NCBI GenBank assembly: GCA_049658265.1
Contig: JBASOM010000135.1
Coordinates: 1 to 15,335 of the forward strand
Reading direction: 5' to 3'
Source of the DNA: DTU063 sp001512695
GTDB taxonomy: Bacteria > Bacillota > Thermosediminibacteria > Thermosediminibacterales > Tepidanaerobacteraceae
DNA: 15,335 bases
This document shows, in pieces, positions 6,324 through 13,175 of the stretch. Each line of letters opens with the position of its first letter. Positions within the stretch are counted from its first letter, which is position 1. The position numbers and the translations under genes were made by a program. The notes under the pieces were generated by a model that saw only the letters and a list, made by a program, of their open reading frames with translations, was not told where the DNA came from and did no database searches.

Positions 6324-8216
6324 TCACAAAAATACGTCCACAACCACATCCAACTGCTTCGGCCCTTCGCCCACCACTTCCAAAAGCATGCTCTTCTTTA
6401 CGACAGTAATTTTTGGTCCCCAAACCTCTGTCACTACGTACATTTCTACGATTTCGCCTGAAGGTATTTGAACCCTTACCAGGACTCTTTCAGTGATAAT
6501 GTGGGGGCCTGTTACATTGGTAACCACTTCCTGGATTTCCTGCCGCTCAATTTCTACTTTAGTATTGACGTCGATGACTTCCAGAATCTTGCTGCCCGAG
6601 AAGATTATGTCAATGTCGTAATAACTTGCGTTGCTGCTGACGGAAACCGAATCCGTCGGAAGAGCTCCCGGCACCGGGACAATGGTGGAAAAAGTCCCTC
6701 GGTTTTCAAGCTCATGGGTTTTATCGTCGGTGCCCATGTAGGTAATTGTGCTGACAACTTCCCCCCTTACCTCAACGAAATTTTCCAAGGGAATAGCAGT
6801 AACATTTTCCGTTTCAACTCGACTGTCGATGATGGATGCGGCAGGAGGAACGGCATTGGACCTGCGGATGATCTGGATCTGGCCAGTTCCTTCTATTTGC
6901 GAAGTTAACACTATGAGGGCCTTTGTTACGGTTATTTTCTCCTTGACTTTTTTATCCCGGCTGAGCAGCAGCTGGACAGAATTTTGCCCTACAATTCTTG
7001 GCAGCAGCACATCAGGCCCATCACCCAATTCGATGGGCGTCATTCCAGGCTCTGCTACCCTTATCAAAAGCTGTAGCAGCGTCTTGTGCTGAAGCTGAGA
7101 ATCAGTCAGCTCGAAATGTTCGTATTCAATTTCTGCATCGATAAAGGCCTCGTGGCCGGGCAGGGCTCCCGGGTAGTCTGCAAAGGTAGAAAAACTAAAA
7201 CTTTCCTGCTGGCTGTAATTGATGCCATCCGTTCCCACGTAATATATTGTTTTGGACAGGATACCGCTGATTATGACTTTGTCGGGAACGATTTCTGCCC
7301 CAAGTTCCGTTATGCTGCTTTTAACTTCCCTTACCTTAAGCGCCTCCCTCTCCAACGGCGTTTGGGCACTCACTATGTGCTGAAGGTCAACTTCCTCTCC
7401 TACCATGAAAAGGACTTCAAACTCATCTCCGGTAGCTGCAGGTGTAATCTGTACAATCCCGGTATCTAAAAGCCTTAGACTCCAGTCAACCACAGCTTTG
7501 AATAAAAGCCGGTCTGGAGAAAGCAGGGCAGATTGACTTGCCGCTAAGCTCGAGGATACGCATGCCTTCATTCCCGGCAAGGCTCCCGGCATTTCGATGA
7601 AACCGCCTATTGCAATTTCAAAGCTTTCAAAATAGCTTATGTCATCTTCCCCTACGTAGCTTATCCCCAGCGAGAGTCGGCCCTGGACCAGCACCTTGTC
7701 TTCAAGAATTTCAATGCTTTCCGGTGATGTTATTGCATCTACTGCTACTATCTTTTTAGCGTTTCGATTGAGATTTATCACTTCCTCTACAAAGGTCTGA
7801 AGGGAATTTTCATTTAGAACGGTATTCGCAACTATGTCGGTGGTACCTCCGGGTGCCGGTGAAACTACGATTTTATCTTGGATTACAGCTATTATTCTTA
7901 TGACCGCTTGTATCTTTACATTAGATCCTTCCTGCGATATAACGGCCTCAATACTTTCTATCTCTCCTGACAAACTGGCACCCATGCCTTCTGCAGCACC
8001 GTTTACGGGGATGAAGGTTGAAAAGGGTATTTCCCCTGAAGCAAAGTGCGTCAGATCGTCATCGCCGATATAAAATAGCTGCCAGTTTAAAACTCCCGAG
8101 ACAATTATTTTATCAGGCAAAAGGGCATAATCACCTATATTTACGGTGCCGGTCACCGTCTTGACTTTTCTAGCCAGTACAGGAAGGGTTCTCATAAAAC
8201 TTACAAACTCATGCAC
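6324..8216 (-). CDS. SPOCS (DUF3794) domain repeat protein, probable spore-envelope protein
   Basis: The protein (630 residues from the GTG at 8216) holds four SPOCS/DUF3794 units, near residues 16-113, 153-251, 292-389 and 460-558. Each shows the pattern of a hydrophobic strand such as DKVIISG, then YYVGTD or FYIGDDD, an acidic F-S/T-F strand, and a P-G-A-L-P-G turn (AAEGMG in the first). A linker of about 70 residues separates the third and fourth units, and a beta-rich tail follows. SPOCS domains occur in spore-envelope morphogenesis proteins such as SipL, but no LysM domain, signal peptide or membrane segment is seen here. I chose the GTG at 8216 because AAAGGAGGG (8222-8230 read on the minus strand) lies six bases upstream. 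The frame stays open to 8321, which would add 35 residues but with no ribosome site. It is transcribed away from the next gene. Confidence 0.85.
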   Translation of the reverse strand: MHEFVSFMRTLPVLARKVKTVTGTVNIGDYALLPDKIIVSGVLNWQLFYIGDDDLTHFASGEIPFSTFIPVNGAAEGMGASLSGEIESIEAVISQEGSNVKIQAVIRIIAVIQDKIVVSPAPGGTTDIVANTVLNENSLQTFVEEVINLNRNAKKIVAVDAITSPESIEILEDKVLVQGRLSLGISYVGEDDISYFESFEIAIGGFIEMPGALPGMKACVSSSLAASQSALLSPDRLLFKAVVDWSLRLLDTGIVQITPAATGDEFEVLFMVGEEVDLQHIVSAQTPLEREALKVREVKSSITELGAEIVPDKVIISGILSKTIYYVGTDGINYSQQESFSFSTFADYPGALPGHEAFIDAEIEYEHFELTDSQLQHKTLLQLLIRVAEPGMTPIELGDGPDVLLPRIVGQNSVQLLLSRDKKVKEKITVTKALIVLTSQIEGTGQIQIIRRSNAVPPAASIIDSRVETENVTAIPLENFVEVRGEVVSTITYMGTDDKTHELENRGTFSTIVPVPGALPTDSVSVSSNASYYDIDIIFSGSKILEVIDVNTKVEIERQEIQEVVTNVTGPHIITERVLVRVQIPSGEIVEMYVVTEVWGPKITVVKKSMLLEVVGEGPKQLDVVVDVFL

Positions 8217-8284
8217 AATAATCCCTCCTTTAATAGCTGTCATTTCATAATATTCCGCAGGGCTTTGTTTTGACAGTGCCTCCT

Positions 8285-8313
8285 GTATTTTTGACCATCC
8301 CCCTTCATATTTC
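8285..8313 (+). promoter_or_regulatory. Possible sigma-E (mother-cell sporulation) promoter
   Basis: GTATTTT (8285-8291), 14 bases, then CATATTTC (8306-8313) resemble the sigma-E elements GTATATT and CATACAAT. The distance to the gene at 8356 allows a short leader with the ribosome site. Sporulation control would fit the product, but the match is by eye and AT-rich sequence gives chance hits. Confidence 0.35.
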
Positions 8314-8355
8314 CAAAACACGAATCATAAAAATTTACAAAGGAGGGGGCTGGCA

Positions 8356-10431
8356 ATGGAGCTTTTTAAAACGGAGCAAATTCTTTGGGAAAAGACATAT
8401 TCCAAATCCCTTCTTTTGGAAATTAAATTAAAGCCCTGGCCCCAAAAAGTAACGGAAGTGGTCCCCCGGGTGGTTGCTTTGCGCCATGAATGGCAGGATA
8501 ATTCCGTCGTTGCCGTTGCCGATTTGTGCGTAGAGGTTTATTTTTCGGACTATAATGCCGCCATAAATTTTACCCAGCATGAAAAGCGGGTCACCGAGGT
8601 TTTTTTGCCGGAAAAAGTGGCTGAAGGCATGGCGATTTATGCGTCTTGCGATTTGCATATGCAGGATATGAGCCTTTCAGGAGATACTTTAACGGTAAAT
8701 TTAAGAATGGATTTTAAGCTTGAAGGCGTTATAGATAGGGAAATGTCACGGATTCCGGCAGGAGCCATGGCGACTCAAAAAATTACGGCATTTCAAAGTT
8801 TTGGTAGCAAAACTTGGATGGGGACCTCCCACGGTATCTTTCAAAAGGCGGACCTTCGCCATATATTGGCCATTAAGCCCCATGTTGAAGAGCTAGACGA
8901 TAAGCTCTTCCATGGCCTTGTTCTGATAGAGGGCAGCATCCTTTTGGATATATTCTACAGTGATATTGACGGCCTTGAAAAATACGACAGGTTTTCCATT
9001 CCCTTTCGTGAAAGCGCAGAATGTGAAACTGCCGTGCCGCAGAGGCAGGCAAAGGCAGATTTGGCCTTTACGGGCGTAAAGCACAGGACGAAAAGCACCG
9101 GAGAATGCGAAATCATAGTGGCGTATAGGCTTGAAGTGAAGATCCTGGAGAAAAAGGAAAGGGCCGTGCTCGTGGAGTTAGAGGAACCGGGATACGAAAT
9201 TTTAAAAAAGGAGCTGGTCTTAAATCAAAACGTATGTGAGGGCACCATTACGCTCATGCTGGAGGAGAATTTCGGCTTGCCGTACCCAGTGAAAAATATA
9301 GCAGATATTTACGGCAGAATTGATAGTTTGACATGTCACCCGCTGGAAAAGGGTTTTACTGCCGAGGGAGTTTTGGGTATCGAGCTTTACTTTATTTGTG
9401 AAGAGCAGCACGAAAGATGTAAATACCTTGAAATGAAATTTCGAAAAAGCCAATTATTAAATGACATGACGGGTGAAGAAAAATACGAGCTCTCTGGCCG
9501 CGTCCTTCATATTTCGGCCTATCCACAAGGCAAGGAGATTAAAATAAAGGCCTTATTGGAAATCAATTATAATGGTATTGCCAGGCAGCAGCTACAGGCA
9601 ATAACGGATGTGATTCCCGGGGAAGGGGTTCACAAGGAGCTTTTTCATATAGAAAGCTGCATCGAGGAAAAGAGCATGGCTTTCGTGGAGAAATTCGAAA
9701 TAAATACCGATTTTCCTATTAGCCATGTGGAGAGTGTAAAGGGAGAAGTAGCGAGCATCCAGGTAACGGTGATGGATTCAAAGGTTTTGATCCAGTGCAA
9801 TATCAGTGTCCATGTCTTTTATGCCGGACCCGATGGAGTCCTTCGCAGTAAAAAGGCCCTCTTTCCCTTTGGGGTTTTTGAAGACCTAAAAGAAGGGGGA
9901 CCGGAAATGCAAGTAAAGGTGATATCCCGTATAAGCGAAGTTAAGACTGAACTTGTGGCATTGCAAAGGCTAAGGATAATTTTCATGTTAAATTTTGACC
10001 TCTTGGCTACCCGTGAGGAAGACATTTATTTGGTAACGCAAGTGCCAAAAGAAAACGGGAAAATGCGGCAGGTGTTTTATGAAGACCATAAATTCAACCT
10101 GAACTTTGTTCTGCCCCTGACATCTCCTTTGCTGATGGTAAAGGAGCTAGAGGCTGTGCCGCGAAAAGCTTGGATGGAAAAAAGCAGTTCGGGTTTTTGG
10201 GCAGTAGGGGAACTTTCCGTGAGCTGTAGCTATGTGGGCAAGAATCATCTAATTCACCAGGACTTTGAACGTTTAGATTTCAGATTCAAAATTCCGGATA
10301 AGGAAGAAATCGCCCCGAATAATTTTTCAGTCCATGCAAAAGCCCGGAAAATAGTGTCAAATCCGGAAAGTGATATGGTGGAAGTGGACTTGGAGGTAGA
10401 AATAAGAACATTTCATTTCGCGAAAATTTGA
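8356..10431 (+). CDS. Large protein with five degenerate SPOCS-like repeat units
   Basis: I do not recognise this 691-residue protein as a named family, but it appears to be built of five units of about 95 residues near 28-122, 168-263, 309-405, 455-550 and 595-686. Each begins with a K/H-V-x-E-V-like segment, has a central strand ending in an aromatic-Y-x-G/S position (VYFSDYN, DIFYSDIDG, ELYFICEE, VFYAGPDG, CSYVGKN), a basic or acidic F-x-F strand, and a closing beta strand. Unit 4 (DSKVLIQCNISVHVFYAGPDG) is the closest to the SPOCS pattern of the two neighbouring genes; the others have lost the PGALPG turn. No signal peptide or membrane segment is evident. The start is supported by AGGAGGGGG (8341-8349) six bases before the ATG. 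It is divergent from the four-SPOCS gene and forms an operon with the next gene, 13 bases downstream. A role in the spore envelope is inferred. Confidence 0.7.
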   Translation: MELFKTEQILWEKTYSKSLLLEIKLKPWPQKVTEVVPRVVALRHEWQDNSVVAVADLCVEVYFSDYNAAINFTQHEKRVTEVFLPEKVAEGMAIYASCDLHMQDMSLSGDTLTVNLRMDFKLEGVIDREMSRIPAGAMATQKITAFQSFGSKTWMGTSHGIFQKADLRHILAIKPHVEELDDKLFHGLVLIEGSILLDIFYSDIDGLEKYDRFSIPFRESAECETAVPQRQAKADLAFTGVKHRTKSTGECEIIVAYRLEVKILEKKERAVLVELEEPGYEILKKELVLNQNVCEGTITLMLEENFGLPYPVKNIADIYGRIDSLTCHPLEKGFTAEGVLGIELYFICEEQHERCKYLEMKFRKSQLLNDMTGEEKYELSGRVLHISAYPQGKEIKIKALLEINYNGIARQQLQAITDVIPGEGVHKELFHIESCIEEKSMAFVEKFEINTDFPISHVESVKGEVASIQVTVMDSKVLIQCNISVHVFYAGPDGVLRSKKALFPFGVFEDLKEGGPEMQVKVISRISEVKTELVALQRLRIIFMLNFDLLATREEDIYLVTQVPKENGKMRQVFYEDHKFNLNFVLPLTSPLLMVKELEAVPRKAWMEKSSSGFWAVGELSVSCSYVGKNHLIHQDFERLDFRFKIPDKEEIAPNNFSVHAKARKIVSNPESDMVEVDLEVEIRTFHFAKI

Positions 10432-10444
10432 TGAGGGTGATAGT

Positions 10445-10921
10445 GTGCGGGAAGAAGTGTCAAAGAGGATTACTAAATTTTTTCATGATTTTTGGCAGGC
10501 GGAGGCAACAGTGCTTGACCTAAAAGCAGAAGGAGAGGGAATAAACGTCCTGTGCGGATTGCCCGATGGGGAATACCAGGTGACTTTAAACGGGGATTTG
10601 TCCGTGAGGGCATTTTACAGGAAGAAACCATATGTGATGGAAACGAAAAAGGAAGACAAAAGCTTGTCGCATCAAACGGAAACTTCCGCTGCGGCTCCCG
10701 GGGATAATGCAAAAAGGCCGCCTGTAAAGCCTTTGAAGAGGCCCGTCCTTTCCAATAGCGAAAAAGAGCTGTTATTGTTAGTAAAAAAACAGCCGGGAAT
10801 GACCTCCTATGAGATAAGACAGCATGTTGATATAAAGTTTACCATGCTCTTGCCCATATTAAAAAAATTAGTGGACTTGAAAGTTATTCAAAAACAAAAT
10901 GATAAGTACTTTCCCCTTTGA
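10445..10921 (+). CDS. Small protein with C-terminal winged-helix domain, unknown function
   Basis: The 158-residue protein starts at GTG, with GAGGGTGAT (10433-10441) upstream matching the 16S tail. Residues 1-65 form a compact, beta-rich region (EGINVLCGLPDGEYQVTLNG). Residues 66-100 are a polar, proline-rich linker. Residues 102-158 look like a winged helix: SEKELLLLVKKQPGMTSYEI as helices 1-2, a recognition helix around FTMLLPILKKLVDL, then the short wing VIQKQNDKYFPL. I do not recognise the full protein. It is 13 bases behind the SPOCS-like repeat gene and before a strong terminator, so the two should be co-transcribed. It could be a DNA-binding regulator or a structural protein that borrows the fold; the sequence does not decide. 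Confidence 0.7.
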   Translation: MREEVSKRITKFFHDFWQAEATVLDLKAEGEGINVLCGLPDGEYQVTLNGDLSVRAFYRKKPYVMETKKEDKSLSHQTETSAAAPGDNAKRPPVKPLKRPVLSNSEKELLLLVKKQPGMTSYEIRQHVDIKFTMLLPILKKLVDLKVIQKQNDKYFPL

Positions 10922-10936
10922 AAAATATTTTAAGTT

Positions 10937-10959
10937 AGAGGCTTCGGCCTCTTTTTTTG
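10937..10959 (+). terminator. Rho-independent terminator of the SPOCS-like/winged-helix operon
   Basis: AGAGGC (10937-10942) and GCCTCT (10947-10952) form a perfect stem capped by a TTCG tetraloop and followed by seven Ts. Confidence 0.92.
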
Positions 10960-10993
10960 TTGCCCGGTGGTGGAACCGCTGCCAGTTAATTTA

Positions 10994-11001
10994 CATATAA
11001 T
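10994..11001 (+). promoter_or_regulatory. Possible -10 element before the anchored SPOCS gene
   Basis: CATATAAT at 10994-11001 contains a perfect TATAAT and also matches the sigma-E -10 pattern CATANNNT. No good -35 of either class is seen at the right distance, so the sigma factor stays open. Confidence 0.4.
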
Positions 11002-11043
11002 GAATTAAAGCTATTATGAGCTTGATTGGGAAGGGATGTGATC

Positions 11044-12792
11044 ATGCCCGCTCTAAAAATTGCCATCGTATGCCTGGTGCTATTTTTGGCTTTTTATCTT
11101 TGGATTAAAAAGAGAAGCAGGGCAGGGCATCGGCAGGATGAGGAAGCCATTGATGATATGAAAGATGACGCGGAGATATCAGATGAGCCCTGGCAAGAGG
11201 GTCATACTAAAGACCAATGGCTAGAAGAAGAACAGGTGCAAGAATCAGGAGAACTCAAAGAAGAAATGACCCAGGGTGCAGAAGCCGGGGAACTCGTGGA
11301 AGCTGATGAGGGTGCGACCGACGAAGGCAGCGAGTCGGAATCTGACGACGGCCTATTGCAGCAGGATACAAAACAAGAGGATGAAAGCACTTCGCCAAAT
11401 GATGGCGAAGCCCAACCGGATGAAAGTCTATCAAGTGAAGAAAAAAGTGTTTCAATTTTTAAGGATGATATTTCGTCCGAAGAAGAAAATGGCCATGACC
11501 CCACTGGGGATATGGTGATTAATGATGAAAAAAAAGGAGGAGGAATAAGCAATATGCCTTTAATTCAAGCTCAGGTGTTAATAGGAGAGGGTTCCATCCA
11601 AAACATGTTGGAATCTACGGTGACACTGAATCTTCCGGCGGTTAAGGTAAAAGAGATAAGGGCCCAGGTGCAGGAACTAAGGGCAGATGTCATTGAAGAT
11701 AAGGTCATCATTCAGGCAGTGGTCCACAAGCAGATCTTTTTCATAGGTACCGACGCTATCGTGCATCACCAGGCTGAAGATATTCCAGTGAGCTATTATA
11801 TTGACATTCCCGGAGCAGCACCAGGCATGCAGGTTTCAGTGACCCCAACGGTGGAACACGTAACATATTCCCTGCTGGATTCTACAACCCTTCATCAAAA
11901 AGTCATCATGCTGTTTAATGCCGTAGTTACCGAAACGCAGTTGCTCGATGTTGAAGAAGGGACGGAAGAAACATTGTACTATGTGGCAGCCGTAGTGGGC
12001 CAGGGCTCTCAGCAGTTGATAGTAGAAAATGCGGTAACACTGTCGAACCCTGCACAAAAAGTCGATGAAATAACAGCCGAAGTGAGAAATATCGTAACCG
12101 ATATAACCACCGACAAAGTGGTCATCCAGGGAATCCTTCACAAGCAGATTTATTATGTGGGGACCGATAACGTAGAGTACCATCAAGCGGAAGATGTTCC
12201 CTTCAGCCTGTTTGTGGATGTGACAGGAGCCGCCCCCGGCATGAATGTAACCGTGACGTATGACATCGAGGACATAAGCTACACTCTTGAAAATGAGACA
12301 GAATTGACACAGCGAGTGGTCATACTCTTTACAGTAGTTGTGACCCAAAACGTCCAGATAAACCTTGTAGAAGGTGAAGGGGACACCATACTTGTTGAAC
12401 AGGTAATGGCAGAAGAAGAAGGTCAGACCTTGCTCCAAGACCTGGTTACCATGGACAGACCCACTCAGAAGATAAGAAGCATAGATGCGGAAGTGGCGGA
12501 TATCAGCTGCTATGTCATCCCTGATAAGGTCATAATCCAGGGTACCATCCACAAGCAGATATACTATATCGGCACGGATGACGTGGAATATGAGCAGGGC
12601 GAAAATGTTGACTTCAGCTTCTTCGTGGATGTGCCGGGAGCTATTCCGGACCAGAACTGCACCGTGATTCCCACGATTGAAAGCGTGATGTACGAACTTC
12701 AAAATGAAACGCAAATGTTGGAGAGGGTTGTCCTTGGAGTATCGGTGCTGGTCACAAATACCGTGCCCTTCAATCCTACGCCTTCTCCCTAA
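11044..12792 (+). CDS. Membrane-anchored SPOCS (DUF3794) repeat protein with acidic linker
   Basis: The 582-residue product has three parts. Residues 2-21 (PALKIAIVCLVLFLAFYLWI) form one membrane span followed by a basic KKRSR stop. Residues about 30-165 are a low-complexity, strongly acidic linker rich in E, D, S, Q and G. Residues about 170-575 hold three well-conserved SPOCS domains (near 199-297, 337-435 and 473-572), each with a DKVxIQ strand, IYY(V/I)GTD and a G-A-A/I-P turn. The ATG at 11044 follows AAGGGATGTG; a TTG at 11026 would add six residues. Inside the gene a second, stronger ribosome site, AAAAAGGAGGAGG (11531-11543), precedes an in-frame ATG at 11554, where the SPOCS part begins. 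A shorter soluble product of 412 residues is therefore possible. The positive-inside rule suggests the linker side stays with the KKRSR residues, probably cytoplasmic; on the forespore outer membrane that would face the mother cell, where coat assembles. This last point is inference. Confidence 0.85.
   Translation: MPALKIAIVCLVLFLAFYLWIKKRSRAGHRQDEEAIDDMKDDAEISDEPWQEGHTKDQWLEEEQVQESGELKEEMTQGAEAGELVEADEGATDEGSESESDDGLLQQDTKQEDESTSPNDGEAQPDESLSSEEKSVSIFKDDISSEEENGHDPTGDMVINDEKKGGGISNMPLIQAQVLIGEGSIQNMLESTVTLNLPAVKVKEIRAQVQELRADVIEDKVIIQAVVHKQIFFIGTDAIVHHQAEDIPVSYYIDIPGAAPGMQVSVTPTVEHVTYSLLDSTTLHQKVIMLFNAVVTETQLLDVEEGTEETLYYVAAVVGQGSQQLIVENAVTLSNPAQKVDEITAEVRNIVTDITTDKVVIQGILHKQIYYVGTDNVEYHQAEDVPFSLFVDVTGAAPGMNVTVTYDIEDISYTLENETELTQRVVILFTVVVTQNVQINLVEGEGDTILVEQVMAEEEGQTLLQDLVTMDRPTQKIRSIDAEVADISCYVIPDKVIIQGTIHKQIYYIGTDDVEYEQGENVDFSFFVDVPGAIPDQNCTVIPTIESVMYELQNETQMLERVVLGVSVLVTNTVPFNPTPSP
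11531..11556 (+). promoter_or_regulatory. Internal ribosome binding site and in-frame ATG within the anchored SPOCS gene
   Basis: AAAAAGGAGGAGG (11531-11543) is followed after ten bases by an in-frame ATG (11554-11556) that begins MPLIQAQVLIGEG, the start of the SPOCS portion. It is a stronger match to the 16S tail than the upstream site at 11031. The bases also encode EKKGGG in the long protein. Confidence 0.55.
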
Positions 12793-12820
12793 GCGTAAAT
12801 TATGGCATAAACCTTACAAC

Positions 12821-12864
12821 AAAAGGCTGTCGCAAGCTGGATGTAGTTTGCGGCAGCTTTTTTT
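12821..12864 (+). terminator. Terminator, dispersed repeat copy 2 (after the last SPOCS gene)
   Basis: GGCTGTCGCAAGCT pairs with AGTTTGCGGCAGCTT in a stem with wobble pairs like those of copy 1, and is followed by seven Ts (12858-12864). It lies 33 bases after the stop codon. Within 12826-12861 it matches 6284-6319 at 34 of 36 positions; the two changes fall in the loop. Confidence 0.9.
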
Positions 12865-12890
12865 ATGACTGCACAAGGCTGTACAATTTA

Positions 12891-12899
12891 TGTTATAAT
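12891..12899 (+). promoter_or_regulatory. Extended -10 promoter element before the LevR-like remnant
   Basis: TGTTATAAT combines the TGN extension with a perfect TATAAT. The -35 region 12871-12876 (GCACAA) is poor. It lies 70 bases before the start codon at 12969. Confidence 0.5.
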
Positions 12900-12968
12900 A
12901 AATATTAGAAATGTTTTAATCAGGATGACATTGGTGTGAAGCGAATGTAATTTTGGAAGGGGATATAT

Positions 12969-13175
12969 ATGGACCGGGAAACATCGGTAAAAATGCTGCT
13001 ACAAGAACTAACCCGACAGCTTTTAAAAGAACAAGGCCTATCGGGGAGGAATGGTGTTAAAGCAGAGGATATTTCCAGATCTCTTAGTATTCACCGCAGT
13101 AATGCTTCACATTATTTAAATCGCCTGGTTAAAAAGGGCGAAGCTATAAAAATTAATGGACGCCCCTGGGCGTAA
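12969..13175 (+). pseudogene. LevR-family sigma-54 activator, N-terminal helix-turn-helix fragment
   Basis: The 68-residue reading frame begins at ATG with GGAAGGGG (12954-12961) upstream. It encodes the N-terminal winged-helix DNA-binding domain typical of LevR-type regulators, with AEDISRSLSIHRSNASHYLN as helix-turn-helix and LVKKGEAIKINGRP as wing. In full-length relatives this is followed by about a hundred residues that include the ATP-binding Walker A motif. Here the frame ends two codons after INGRP (W, A, stop at 13173-13175), and the sequence continues in another frame with the middle of the AAA+ domain. A free-standing small DNA-binding protein could still be made, but it would be a by-product of gene breakage. 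Confidence 0.8.

Noticed and set aside
8217..8321. N-terminal extension of the minus-strand SPOCS gene to a GTG at 8321
   Set aside because: The added 35 residues look protein-like, but no ribosome site precedes 8321, while AAAGGAGGG stands six bases before the GTG at 8216.
11836..12714. 292-residue minus-strand frame opposite the three-SPOCS gene
   Set aside because: Its His/Tyr-rich repeats are the reverse reading of the SPOCS repeats; it has no ribosome site and is explained by the coding strand.
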